A DNA stretch of 64,000 bases from assembly GCF_902826655.1 (NCBI RefSeq), contig NZ_CADEFR010000005.1:1-64000 (forward strand). Direction: 5' to 3'. Made by a program: the position numbers and the translations under genes. The stretch is from an uncultured Methylibium sp. (lineage in GTDB: Bacteria > Pseudomonadota > Gammaproteobacteria > Burkholderiales > Burkholderiaceae_C). This document shows positions 54,227 to 61,537 of the stretch, piece after piece. The notes beneath the pieces are model-generated. The model made no database searches. It worked only from the letters and a program-made list of their open reading frames with translations, and was not told the origin of the DNA. The stretch's first letter is position 1, and every line of letters starts with the position of its first letter.

Positions 54227-54381
54227 GGCGATGGCTCCTGCAGGGATGAGGGGATGGACGTGGCACCGATCGAGCGGTGCCGAACCCACCGTAGGAGCAT
54301 CGACGGGCGACGTCTGTGCGTCGGCACACAGTGCCCGCATCGACGAACTCCCGCCGACGCAGCGCCGCCGCCGGCCCGCCG

Positions 54382-55116
54382 CTACTTCGGGGCGTAGAAG
54401 GTCCGCGGAAAGAACACCAGCTCGCCGGGCCGCCTGACGCGGTACAGCTGCGCCGGCCGGAAGTTGCCGGTGCGCATGCGGTCGACCGGCTCGAGCCAGT
54501 CGACCGACAGCATGCGGGTGCGGAAGGCGCTCTTCTCGAGCGGCCGGCCCAGCACCGTCTCGTAGCCGCGCTGCAGGTCGGTGAGCGTGAAGGCCGGCGG
54601 CAGCAGGTAGGCCGGCAGCGAGGTGTACTCGACCTTGGCGCGCAGTCGCTCGACGGCCTGCTGCACGATGCGGCGGTGGTCGAAGGCCAGCGGCGGCCAG
54701 CGCTTCTCGGCGTCGACCGGCCACCACCTCGCCTCTTCGGCATTGCCGCCGGGCTGCAGCTCGATCTCGTCCGACGGCATCAGCGTGAAGTAGACGTGCG
54801 TCGCCGACCAGCCGCGCGGGTCGCGCGTCGCGTCGCCCCAGCTGCCCAGCTGTTCCAGGTAGGGCGGCACGACTCCCGTCTTCTCGCGTAGCTTGCGCTC
54901 GGCGCAGGCCTCGAGCGAGGCGTCGCGCGCCACGTCCACGAAGCCGCCGGGCAGCGCCCAGCGGCCGGGCTGGGGCTCGTCGCGCCCCTCGGGCCGCCGG
55001 ACCAGCAGCAGGTGCAGCTGGTCCTCGCGCACGGTGAAGACCACCACGTCGACGGTGCACAGCGGCCGCTGGATCGTGGCGGCGGCGCGGGCGGCAGATT
55101 CGCTGGATCGTGGCAT
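54382..55116 (-). CDS. nrtR: NrtR-type Nudix-related transcriptional regulator
   Basis: A 244-residue protein: Nudix fold (residues about 18-150) and a C-terminal winged HTH (SLPAYLLPPAFTLTDLQRGYETVLGRPLEKSAFRTRML in pieces), the NrtR layout. The Nudix box is degenerate: against G-x5-E-x7-R-E-U-x-E-E-x-G-U it has A66, R74-K75 and E78-K79, so three catalytic acids are lost, as expected for a repressor that senses ADP-ribose rather than hydrolysing it. NrtR proteins control NAD biosynthesis genes. Divergent from an SPFH/NAD-kinase-like operon with a palindrome at the promoter. Confidence 0.85.
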   Translation of the reverse strand: MPRSSESAARAAATIQRPLCTVDVVVFTVREDQLHLLLVRRPEGRDEPQPGRWALPGGFVDVARDASLEACAERKLREKTGVVPPYLEQLGSWGDATRDPRGWSATHVYFTLMPSDEIELQPGGNAEEARWWPVDAEKRWPPLAFDHRRIVQQAVERLRAKVEYTSLPAYLLPPAFTLTDLQRGYETVLGRPLEKSAFRTRMLSVDWLEPVDRMRTGNFRPAQLYRVRRPGELVFFPRTFYAPK

Positions 55117-55133
55117 GGGTCACGACGGGGTGC

Positions 55134-55161
55134 TTGACAACGCCGATCTTAGTTCTATTAT
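55134..55161 (+). promoter_or_regulatory. near-consensus sigma-70 promoter of the SPFH operon
   Basis: TTGACA (55134-55139, perfect -35), 16-base spacer, TATTAT (55156-55161, five of six -10 bases). Predicted start near 55168. This is the strongest sigma-70 match noticed in the window and is locally AT-rich against a GC-rich background. Confidence 0.8.
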
Positions 55162-55170
55162 CCAACTTAC

Positions 55171-55191
55171 ATAGTGGCCTGATCCCACTAT
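55171..55191. promoter_or_regulatory. putative NrtR operator
   Basis: ATAGTGG-CCTGATC-CCACTAT: perfect 7-bp arms, 7-base spacer, covering about +3 to +23 of the predicted transcript. Position just downstream of a strong promoter and upstream of a divergent NrtR-type gene indicates a repressor site. Confidence 0.7.
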
Positions 55192-55211
55192 CAACCCGAA
55201 AGGAGCTCCCC

Positions 55212-56261
55212 ATGCTCGGCCTCCAGTACATCAAGACCCCGCCCACCACCTACCTGATGCAGTTCCGCGGCGGGCGGCTGGTGCGCGAGGGCGCAGGCCT
55301 GTCGCTCTTCGTCTACGCGCCGGCCAGCACCCTGGTCGCGGTGCCGGTGGCGAGCCGCCGCGACGACTTCATCGAGCCCTACACCACGGCCGACTTCCAG
55401 ACGCTCACCGTGCAGGGCCAGGTCACCTGGCGCATCCGCGAGCCGCGCAAGACGGCGGCGATGCTCGACTACTCGCTCGCGCCCAGCGGCAAGGCCTACG
55501 TCTCCGACGGCCCCGAGAAGCTGCCCGAGCGCGTGCTGAGCCTGCTGCGCGTGCTGATCCAGCAGGGCATGAAGCGCCGCCCGCTGAAGGCCGCGCTGCA
55601 GGCCGGCGACGAACTGGGCGCCGAGGCGCTGCGCGCGCTGGCCGTGCACCCCGAGATCGCCGCGCTGGGCCTGGAGGTGCTGGGCCTGGCCGTCGAGGCG
55701 GTGCGCCCGACGCCGGAGACCGCGCGCGCCCTGGAGGCCGAGGCGCGCGAGTCGATCCTCAAGTCCGCCGACGAGGCCATCTTCCTGCGCCGCAACGCCG
55801 CGGTCGAGAACGAGCGCCAGATCCGCGAGAGCGAGCTCGAGACCGAGATCGCCGTCGAGCGCAAGAAGCGCACGATCCGCGAGACCGAGGTCGAGACCGA
55901 GGCCAGCATCCAGGACAAGCGCGCGCAGCTGGCGCAGGCCGACATGCGCTCGAACATCGCGCTGGAGGACGAGCGCAGGCAGCTGGTCACCAGCCAGGCC
56001 GCCAACACGCGCGCGCTGGCCGAGGCCGAGGCCCACCGCGTCGGTGCGCTGATGCAGGCGCTGGAGAAGGCCGACCCCAAGGTGATCCAGGCCTTCGCCT
56101 CGGTGGGCATGGAGCCGGGGCAGCTGATCGCGCAGGCCTTCGGCGGCCTGGCCGAGCGGGCCGACAAGATCGGCGAACTCAACATCTCGCCGGACCTGCT
56201 GCGCTCGCTGATGGGTGGTGGCGGCGGCGCGCCGGCCCGTGGCGCCGCCGGCAAGGCCTGA
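55212..56261 (+). CDS. SPFH/Band 7-domain protein
   Basis: A 349-residue SPFH protein without an N-terminal membrane helix. The SPFH fold covers about residues 10-165 (FVYAPASTLVAVPVASRRDDF, then TLTVQGQVTWRIREP). A long charged coiled coil spans about 168-290 with Glu/Arg/Ala-rich heptads, followed by AFASVGMEPGQLIAQAFGGLAERADKIGELNI, a flotillin-like tail, and a Gly/Ala end. Such proteins form oligomeric membrane-associated scaffolds. ATG 55212 follows AGGAG; 16 bases separate it from the NAD-kinase-like gene. Probably repressed by the divergent NrtR-type protein. Confidence 0.85.
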   Translation: MLGLQYIKTPPTTYLMQFRGGRLVREGAGLSLFVYAPASTLVAVPVASRRDDFIEPYTTADFQTLTVQGQVTWRIREPRKTAAMLDYSLAPSGKAYVSDGPEKLPERVLSLLRVLIQQGMKRRPLKAALQAGDELGAEALRALAVHPEIAALGLEVLGLAVEAVRPTPETARALEAEARESILKSADEAIFLRRNAAVENERQIRESELETEIAVERKKRTIRETEVETEASIQDKRAQLAQADMRSNIALEDERRQLVTSQAANTRALAEAEAHRVGALMQALEKADPKVIQAFASVGMEPGQLIAQAFGGLAERADKIGELNISPDLLRSLMGGGGGAPARGAAGKA

Positions 56262-56277
56262 CCCGGCAGAGACCCCC

Positions 56278-57210
56278 ATGGCTGCGCTCGAACGCAAGGT
56301 GGTGCTGGTCACGCGGCGCACGCGGCTGGAAGAGCTGCTGCTGCGCTTCGTGACCCTGGAGCAGGCGCGCTTCTACGTCGAGCACCTGGGCGCGGACTTC
56401 CACGACTACGAGACCGAGCACGCCAGCTACCGCGCCGCGGTCGCGTCGGTCAAGGCGCGGCTCGAACGCCACGGCCGCTACCAGATGGTGGACCGCGGCC
56501 TGCTGCCGAACTTCCTGTTCGGCCCCGACGACCTGGTGATGGCGCTGGGCCAGGACGGCCTGGTCGCCAACACGCTGAAGTACCTGGACGGCCAGCCGCT
56601 GGTCGGCGTGAACCCCGACCCGAAGCGCTACGACGGCCTGCTGCTGCCCTTCGGCGTGGCCGACGTCGACGCGCTGCTGCCCGAGGCGCTGGCGAACCAC
56701 CGGCCGCTGAAGGCCGTGACGATGGCGGTGGCCTCGCTGCAGGACGGCCAGCGCCTCTTCGCGGTCAACGACCTCTTCATCGGCCCGCGCAGCCACACCT
56801 CGGCGCGCTACGAGCTGCAGCACGAGGCGAGGCGCGCGGTGCAGTCGTCGAGCGGCATCATCGTGTCGACCGGGCTCGGCTCCACGGGCTGGATGCGCTC
56901 GGTGCTGGCCGGCGCGATGGCGATCGCCGGCGGCCTGGGCCACGCGCAAGCGGCCGCGGAGGAGCGGCCGATGCGCTGGGACAGCGATCGCCTGCTGTTC
57001 GCGGTGCGCGAGCCCTTCCCCAGCCGCACGACCCAGGTCGATCCGGCCTGGGGCTACGTCACGCACGAGCACCGGCTGACGCTGCGCTCGCTGATGGCCG
57101 AGGGCGGCGTGATCTTCAGCGACGGCATCGAGGCCGACTACCTGGCCTTCAACGCGGGAACGATGGCCGAGATCGCGGTGGCCGACCGCCAGGGACGGCT
57201 GGTCGCCTGA
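56278..57210 (+). CDS. NAD kinase-like protein
   Basis: A 310-residue protein with an NAD-kinase-type fold. Recognisable elements: GQDGLVANTL (91-100) in place of GGDGTxL, keeping Asp93; GVNPDPKRYDGLLLPF (NxGxxGFL region); FAVNDLFIG (ND motif) and GIIVSTGLGSTGW (family STPTGST). An extra N-terminal helical domain (RTRLEELLLRFVTLEQARFYVEHLG) is not in classical NadK. It may phosphorylate NAD(H) or a related nucleotide, or only bind it. Co-transcribed with the SPFH gene; its 3-prime end overlaps mxaL by 62 bases, convergent. Confidence 0.78.
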   Translation: MAALERKVVLVTRRTRLEELLLRFVTLEQARFYVEHLGADFHDYETEHASYRAAVASVKARLERHGRYQMVDRGLLPNFLFGPDDLVMALGQDGLVANTLKYLDGQPLVGVNPDPKRYDGLLLPFGVADVDALLPEALANHRPLKAVTMAVASLQDGQRLFAVNDLFIGPRSHTSARYELQHEARRAVQSSSGIIVSTGLGSTGWMRSVLAGAMAIAGGLGHAQAAAEERPMRWDSDRLLFAVREPFPSRTTQVDPAWGYVTHEHRLTLRSLMAEGGVIFSDGIEADYLAFNAGTMAEIAVADRQGRLVA

Positions 57211-58117
57211 GGCGCGGCAGCGGCGGCGCGAAGCGCCAGGCCAGCAGCGCCAGCGCCAGCAGCGCCGGCAGCCAGCGCAGGTCGGTCGGCGTGGGCCGCG
57301 GGCGCGCCAGCGCCGGGTCGAGCATCGCATCGGCCAGCGCGTCCGCGCCGGCCAGCCGCCGGTAGCCGAAGCCGACCAGCTTCGCCAGCTCCTTCAGCCG
57401 CTCCTCGTGCAGCGCCGACAGGTGCTCCTGGCTGCGGCCCGGCGCCACATCGCTGCGCTGCACGACCTCGTCGGCCGCCCAGTAGCCGGCGGCCTCGCCG
57501 TCGCGCGTGGTCTTGGGGATGCGCTGCGGCGCATCGCCGCCCACGCCGATCAGCCAGCCGCCGACCTCGCCGGGCGTGATGTCGCCCATCGGCGGCGACT
57601 CGTTGGCGCGCAGCGGCGGCGACTCGTGGCCGTCGGTGAAGAAGACCACGCGCGTCGCGTCGTCGACGGCGCGCGCGGTGCGCACCGTCCAGGTCACGCC
57701 CTTGCCGACGTTGCTGGCATTGGCCCAGCGCATGCGGCCGTCGATGCGCTCGAGCGAAGCCAGCAGTTCGTCGTAGTGGCTGCAGACCTCGACCGGCAGC
57801 ATCAGCGGCAGCGTGCGGTAGTCGGCGAAGATGGCCCAGCCCAGGCGCGACCCGCAGGGCAGGCGCGGCAGCAGCTCGCGCATCGCGGCGCGCGCCGCCG
57901 CCAGGCGCGCGACGGGCGCGCCGTTCCAGACGGCGTCCTCGACGTCCATGCTCTGCGTCAGGTCGAAGGTGACGAGGTAGCTGTAGGTCGGCCGCTGCAG
58001 CGTGACGGGCGGCAGCCACAGCGCCAGCGCGAACAGCAGCGCGGCCACGGCGATGACGCCATCGCGCCGGCCGACCGCGTGCAGCTGCAGCGGCAGCCGC
58101 CAGCGCCGCCGCGTCAA
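57149..58117 (-). CDS. mxaL: methanol dehydrogenase maturation protein MxaL (VWA domain)
   Basis: A 322-residue membrane-anchored VWA protein. N-terminal helix (VIAVAALLFALALWLPPVTL), MIDAS-like FDLTQSMDVEDA (about residues 51-62), later VFFTDGHESPPL, and a C-terminal helix (LLALALLAWRFAPPL). MxaL is needed, with MxaA/C/K, for calcium insertion into MxaFI methanol dehydrogenase. Start is TTG (58115-58117), overlapping the mxaK stop as TTGA. Last gene of the cluster; its end overlaps the opposing NAD-kinase-like gene. Confidence 0.82.
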   Translation of the reverse strand: MTRRRWRLPLQLHAVGRRDGVIAVAALLFALALWLPPVTLQRPTYSYLVTFDLTQSMDVEDAVWNGAPVARLAAARAAMRELLPRLPCGSRLGWAIFADYRTLPLMLPVEVCSHYDELLASLERIDGRMRWANASNVGKGVTWTVRTARAVDDATRVVFFTDGHESPPLRANESPPMGDITPGEVGGWLIGVGGDAPQRIPKTTRDGEAAGYWAADEVVQRSDVAPGRSQEHLSALHEERLKELAKLVGFGYRRLAGADALADAMLDPALARPRPTPTDLRWLPALLALALLAWRFAPPLPRLRRPAVPGGRPPRSRPSFPR

Positions 58118-58668
58118 GGCAGGTCCCCGGGGTCCATGCCGCGCAGCATGACGCGGCGCCGCTCGACCGGCTCGTTGACCTCCTCGGCCACGGCCTCCTG
58201 CTCCTCGGGCGCGAGCCGCAGCGCACGCTCGAGGTTGTAGCGCGCGTCCCAGTCGCCGGGCGAGGCGCGCAGCAGGTCGCGGTAGCGCTGCTTGGCCAGC
58301 TCGACCAGCGGCAGCGCCTCGCCGCCCTGCGCCTGGCCCTGGCGCAGGTAGAGGTTGCCGAGGTTGAACAGCGCATCGCGGCCGATCGCGTCGACGTCGC
58401 CGGCGCGGATCAGGCCGACGTAGGTCTTGGCGGCCGCGTCGTGCGCACCGGCCCGCGCCAGCGCCACCGCACGGGCGAGTCGCGCTGCGGGCGGCGCGTC
58501 CGGCGACGGCAGCGTGGCCGCGGCCGGGTCGACCGGTGCCTGCGCCGCCTCGGCGATCGCCGCGTTCAGGCGCGTCGCCTGCTGCAGGCGCCAGACCTGC
58601 ACCGCGACCGCCGCCGCGCAGGCCACTGCCAGCACGCCGAACACCGCGTGCACCGTGATCCGCCTCAT
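58114..58668 (-). CDS. mxaK: MxaK-like protein with TPR-type repeats
   Basis: A 184-residue protein: N-terminal membrane segment (AVFGVLAVACAAAVAVQVW), then a helical TPR-like domain (DALFNLGNLYLRQG... and GDWDARYNLERALRL). Ends MLRGMDPGDLP, as in MxaK. It acts in the periplasm in methanol dehydrogenase maturation. ATG 58666-58668 overlaps the mxaC stop (ATGA). Confidence 0.8.
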   Translation of the reverse strand: MRRITVHAVFGVLAVACAAAVAVQVWRLQQATRLNAAIAEAAQAPVDPAAATLPSPDAPPAARLARAVALARAGAHDAAAKTYVGLIRAGDVDAIGRDALFNLGNLYLRQGQAQGGEALPLVELAKQRYRDLLRASPGDWDARYNLERALRLAPEEQEAVAEEVNEPVERRRVMLRGMDPGDLP

Positions 58669-59696
58669 GCCTCGCGCTCCTTCCATCGCCCGCCCCGCAG
58701 CGGCCAGGCCTGCAGCTGCACCGCGCGGCACAGCAGCAGGCCGAGGCAGCACAGCAGCGCCGCGACGAAGAAGCCGCCGCCGTGGTCCACGCGCGGCACG
58801 CGCCGAAAGTAGCTGAGCGGGAAGTTCTGCTGCTTGTCGATCTCGCTCATCGCCGCGGCCATCATCTGCGCGTCGTCGGTCTGGTACAGCCGGTAGGGCG
58901 TGGCCAGCGAGCGGAAGAAGGTGTGCAGCGCCATCTCCTCGACCGAGTCCATGCTGCCGCTGCCTTCCTGCGTGAGGTCGGGCGAATTGCCGCTGCTGCG
59001 GATGTAGATCCAGTACAGGCCGATGCGCTCGCGCGCCAGGCCGGCGCGGATGCGCTCGCGCGTCGGCTCGTCGAGCTGCGCGCCGCCGTCGGACACCACC
59101 AGCACGATGCGGCTGCCCGAGTAGCGGCGGCCACTGAACTCGTCGATCGCCGCCAGCAGCGCCTTGCCCATCAGCGTGTCAGGCAGGCCGCGGCCGATGC
59201 CGGTGGCGGCCAGCGCGGCCTGCACCAGCGTGTGGTCGTCGGTGAAGGGCACGACGCGCAGCGGGCTGGTGCTGAAGGCCATGAAGGCGAAGCGGTCGTC
59301 GGGCCGCCGGGCGACGAACTGGCTCAGCAGCCCGCGCACCACCTCGCTCTTGGTCGGCATGCTGGCGTTGAACTGGCCGCCGGCCTTGACGTCCTTGGGC
59401 ACGACGTTGGCATCCATGCTGCTGCTGCGGTCCATCAGGATCAGCACCTCGGCGCCGCGCCCACTGCGCAGCACCTCGCCGCCCGAGTGGCCCGGGCCGG
59501 CCAGGCCGATCACGGCGCAGGCCATCGCCGCGACCGCGAAGGCGCGCCACAGCAAGCCGGCCAGGCGCCCGGCGCGGTCGGCCGGCAGCCAGGCGATGGC
59601 CGAGAACGCCAGGGTGTCGCTGCGCCGGCGCAGCAAGGGCAGCCCCGCCAGCGGCAGCAGCAGCAGGAACCAGGGCTGGGCGAAGTCGAGGCCCAT
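58665..59696 (-). CDS. mxaC: methanol dehydrogenase maturation protein MxaC (VWA domain)
   Basis: A 343-residue inner membrane protein: N-terminal hydrophobic start (MGLDFAQPWFLLLLPLAGLPLL), second helix near residue 50, then a VWA domain with a full MIDAS LMDRSSSMDAN and VSDGGAQLDEPT, and a C-terminal membrane helix (VAALLCCLGLLLCRAV). The N-terminus resembles BatA/BatB-type proteins. Part of the calcium-insertion machinery. Starts 3 bases before the mxaA stop region and is coupled to it. Confidence 0.83.
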   Translation of the reverse strand: MGLDFAQPWFLLLLPLAGLPLLRRRSDTLAFSAIAWLPADRAGRLAGLLWRAFAVAAMACAVIGLAGPGHSGGEVLRSGRGAEVLILMDRSSSMDANVVPKDVKAGGQFNASMPTKSEVVRGLLSQFVARRPDDRFAFMAFSTSPLRVVPFTDDHTLVQAALAATGIGRGLPDTLMGKALLAAIDEFSGRRYSGSRIVLVVSDGGAQLDEPTRERIRAGLARERIGLYWIYIRSSGNSPDLTQEGSGSMDSVEEMALHTFFRSLATPYRLYQTDDAQMMAAAMSEIDKQQNFPLSYFRRVPRVDHGGGFFVAALLCCLGLLLCRAVQLQAWPLRGGRWKEREA

Positions 59697-59699
59697 GGC

Positions 59700-60620
59700 T
59701 CAGCGCGCGTGGCGCTTCTCGGTGGCGCGCAGCGCACGGCCGAGTTCGTGCAGCGGGAAGGCCGTCGCCGCCGCACTGCCGAAGAAGCGCGCGTTCGACG
59801 CCTCGAAGAAGCGCGCCAGCTCGGCCTGCAGCGGCCGCAGCTGCGGCGCGTCGTCGAGCAGCCGCGGCAGGCTGGCCGCATGCACGACCCGGCCGGCGCT
59901 CTGGTTGATCGCCTCGTGCAGCGCCAGCCAGGCAGCGGGGTCGGCCGCGTCGAGCCGGCGCAGCCGCGACCAGGCTTGCGCGAACGGCAGGCGGTGCGAC
60001 TCGCGCCACTGGCGCCAGCCCCACCACGCGAGCCACAGGCCCAGCACGACGGCCAGCGCGCCGAGCGACGTGCGCAGCTGCCGCTCGATCGCGTTCGTCG
60101 GTCGCGGCTCGACGAGGCGATCGGGCTGCAGCGCCTGCAGGCCGCCCGGCCCGCTCGCGTCGGCCGGGCTCAGCGGGCCGATCGTCAGCGGCCAGGCCGG
60201 CACGGCCAGCGCGATGCCGGCGCTCGTGGCCAGCGTCAGCGCCGGCAGCGCGGTGGTGGTCAGCACGCGCGGCGCATTGATCAGCTGGTAGTCGATCGCC
60301 AGCCAGCGCCGGCCGTCGGCGTCGGTCTCGATGCGCGGCGTTCGCCGCTCGAACCACAGCCCGACGCGGTCGGCCGGCGGCAGCGCGGCCGGCGCGATGT
60401 CGAGCGCGCGGCCGTCCTGCGCCAGCAGCACGCGCTGCGTCAGCAGGTCGCCGACGACGTGGCCGTAGGCGCGCGGCTGCTCGGTCCGCGCCGCGACCGC
60501 TGGTGCGTTGGTCGATGCGTTGGTCGGTGCGTCGACTGGTGCGTCGGCAGCGACCGCGGGGCCGGCGAGACAGGCGCCGGCGAGGGCGACGAGCGCGGCG
60601 ACGGTCAGCCCCCGCCTCAT
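59700..60620 (-). CDS. mxaA: methanol dehydrogenase maturation protein MxaA
   Basis: A 306-residue exported protein: signal peptide (MRRGLTVAALVALAGACLAGPAVAA), a low-complexity DAPVDAPTNASTNAPAV stretch made by a 12-base tandem repeat, a beta-rich periplasmic domain with RVGLWFERRTPRIETD, one membrane helix (LGALAVVLGLWLAWWGW, about residues 190-206), and a helical cytoplasmic tail. Matches MxaA in layout. ATG 60618-60620 overlaps the mxaS stop (ATGA). Confidence 0.78.
   Translation of the reverse strand: MRRGLTVAALVALAGACLAGPAVAADAPVDAPTNASTNAPAVAARTEQPRAYGHVVGDLLTQRVLLAQDGRALDIAPAALPPADRVGLWFERRTPRIETDADGRRWLAIDYQLINAPRVLTTTALPALTLATSAGIALAVPAWPLTIGPLSPADASGPGGLQALQPDRLVEPRPTNAIERQLRTSLGALAVVLGLWLAWWGWRQWRESHRLPFAQAWSRLRRLDAADPAAWLALHEAINQSAGRVVHAASLPRLLDDAPQLRPLQAELARFFEASNARFFGSAAATAFPLHELGRALRATEKRHAR
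60505..60552 (-). repeat. 12-base tandem repeat inside mxaA
   Basis: Four degenerate units starting at 60505, 60517, 60529 and 60541 (plus-strand core GCGTTGGTCGAT), coding for the linker A-P-x-[DN] repeats just after the MxaA signal peptide. In-frame, so copy number can vary without frameshift. Confidence 0.6.
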
Positions 60621-61537
60621 GCGACGCTCTCCATGAAGTGGCGCGTCAGTGCCTCGGCGTCGAAGCGGCCCGCGGCGTCGATCAGCTCGAAGGGCGGCAG
60701 GCCGCGCGCGTCGAACAGAGCATGCAGCTCGGCACGCCGCGCCGCCACCGTGCGGCGCCACTGCGTGCGCAGGCTGTCGCGCAGCCACAGCGTGCGGCGC
60801 ACGCCGGTTTCGGCATCGCTGATCGCGAGCAGGGCCTCGGCCTCGGGCGGCTCGGCCTCGGCCGGGTCCCAGGCCAGCATCGGCTGCACCGTCGCCGGTG
60901 CCAGTAGGTCCAGCACCTCGGCCAGGGCTTCGGTCCGCATGCCGTGGAAGTCGGACACCAGGAAGACCAGGCCGCGCCGGCCCGCGAGCCGCGCGGCGCA
61001 GGCGCGCAGGCCGTCGAGCGCATCGTGACCGGCGCGCGGCCGCGTCGCCGGGGCCGCGTCGCTGCCGGTGCGCAGCAGATCGGCCATCACGCTGCCGATG
61101 CCGCGGCTGTGACGCGCCGGCAGGAACAGGTCCTCGCGCTCGCGCTCGTCGAAGGCCAGCAGCCCGACCGGGTCGCCGGCGCGGAAGGCGCTGTGGCCCA
61201 GCGCCTCGACGAAGTCGGCCACCAGTGCGAGCTTGGCGCGCTGCGCGCCGAAGCGCATCGAGGCCGACACGTCGACCAGCGCATGCACCGGGACCGCGAC
61301 GCGCTGGCGGGCGATGCGCACCAGCCAGTCGCCGTGCACGTCGCGCAGGCTGGCGCGCAGGTCGATGCGGCGCGGGTCGGGCTGGTCGAGCAGGCGCCGG
61401 TGCGCGGCGAACTGCTGGCCGGCCCCGAGGCTCGTGCCGCGATGCGCGCCCGGCCGCTGCCCGCCGAAGCGCTGCGGCAGCTTGTAGTGGAACTCGGCCG
61501 GCTCCAGCGCGCCGGCCTCCGATCGGTCCTGGCTCAC
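60617..61537 (-). CDS. mxaS: MxaS-like DUF58 protein
   Basis: A 306-residue DUF58 protein: RRIDLRASLRDVHGDWLVRI precedes HALVDVSASMRFG, where D-x-S-x-S is a MIDAS-like motif, followed by LLAFDERERED and LVFLVSDFHGM. DUF58 proteins normally pair with a MoxR ATPase, here the upstream gene. GTG start (61535-61537) overlapping the mxaR stop (GTGA). Cytoplasmic, no membrane helix. Confidence 0.82.
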   Translation of the reverse strand: MSQDRSEAGALEPAEFHYKLPQRFGGQRPGAHRGTSLGAGQQFAAHRRLLDQPDPRRIDLRASLRDVHGDWLVRIARQRVAVPVHALVDVSASMRFGAQRAKLALVADFVEALGHSAFRAGDPVGLLAFDEREREDLFLPARHSRGIGSVMADLLRTGSDAAPATRPRAGHDALDGLRACAARLAGRRGLVFLVSDFHGMRTEALAEVLDLLAPATVQPMLAWDPAEAEPPEAEALLAISDAETGVRRTLWLRDSLRTQWRRTVAARRAELHALFDARGLPPFELIDAAGRFDAEALTRHFMESVA

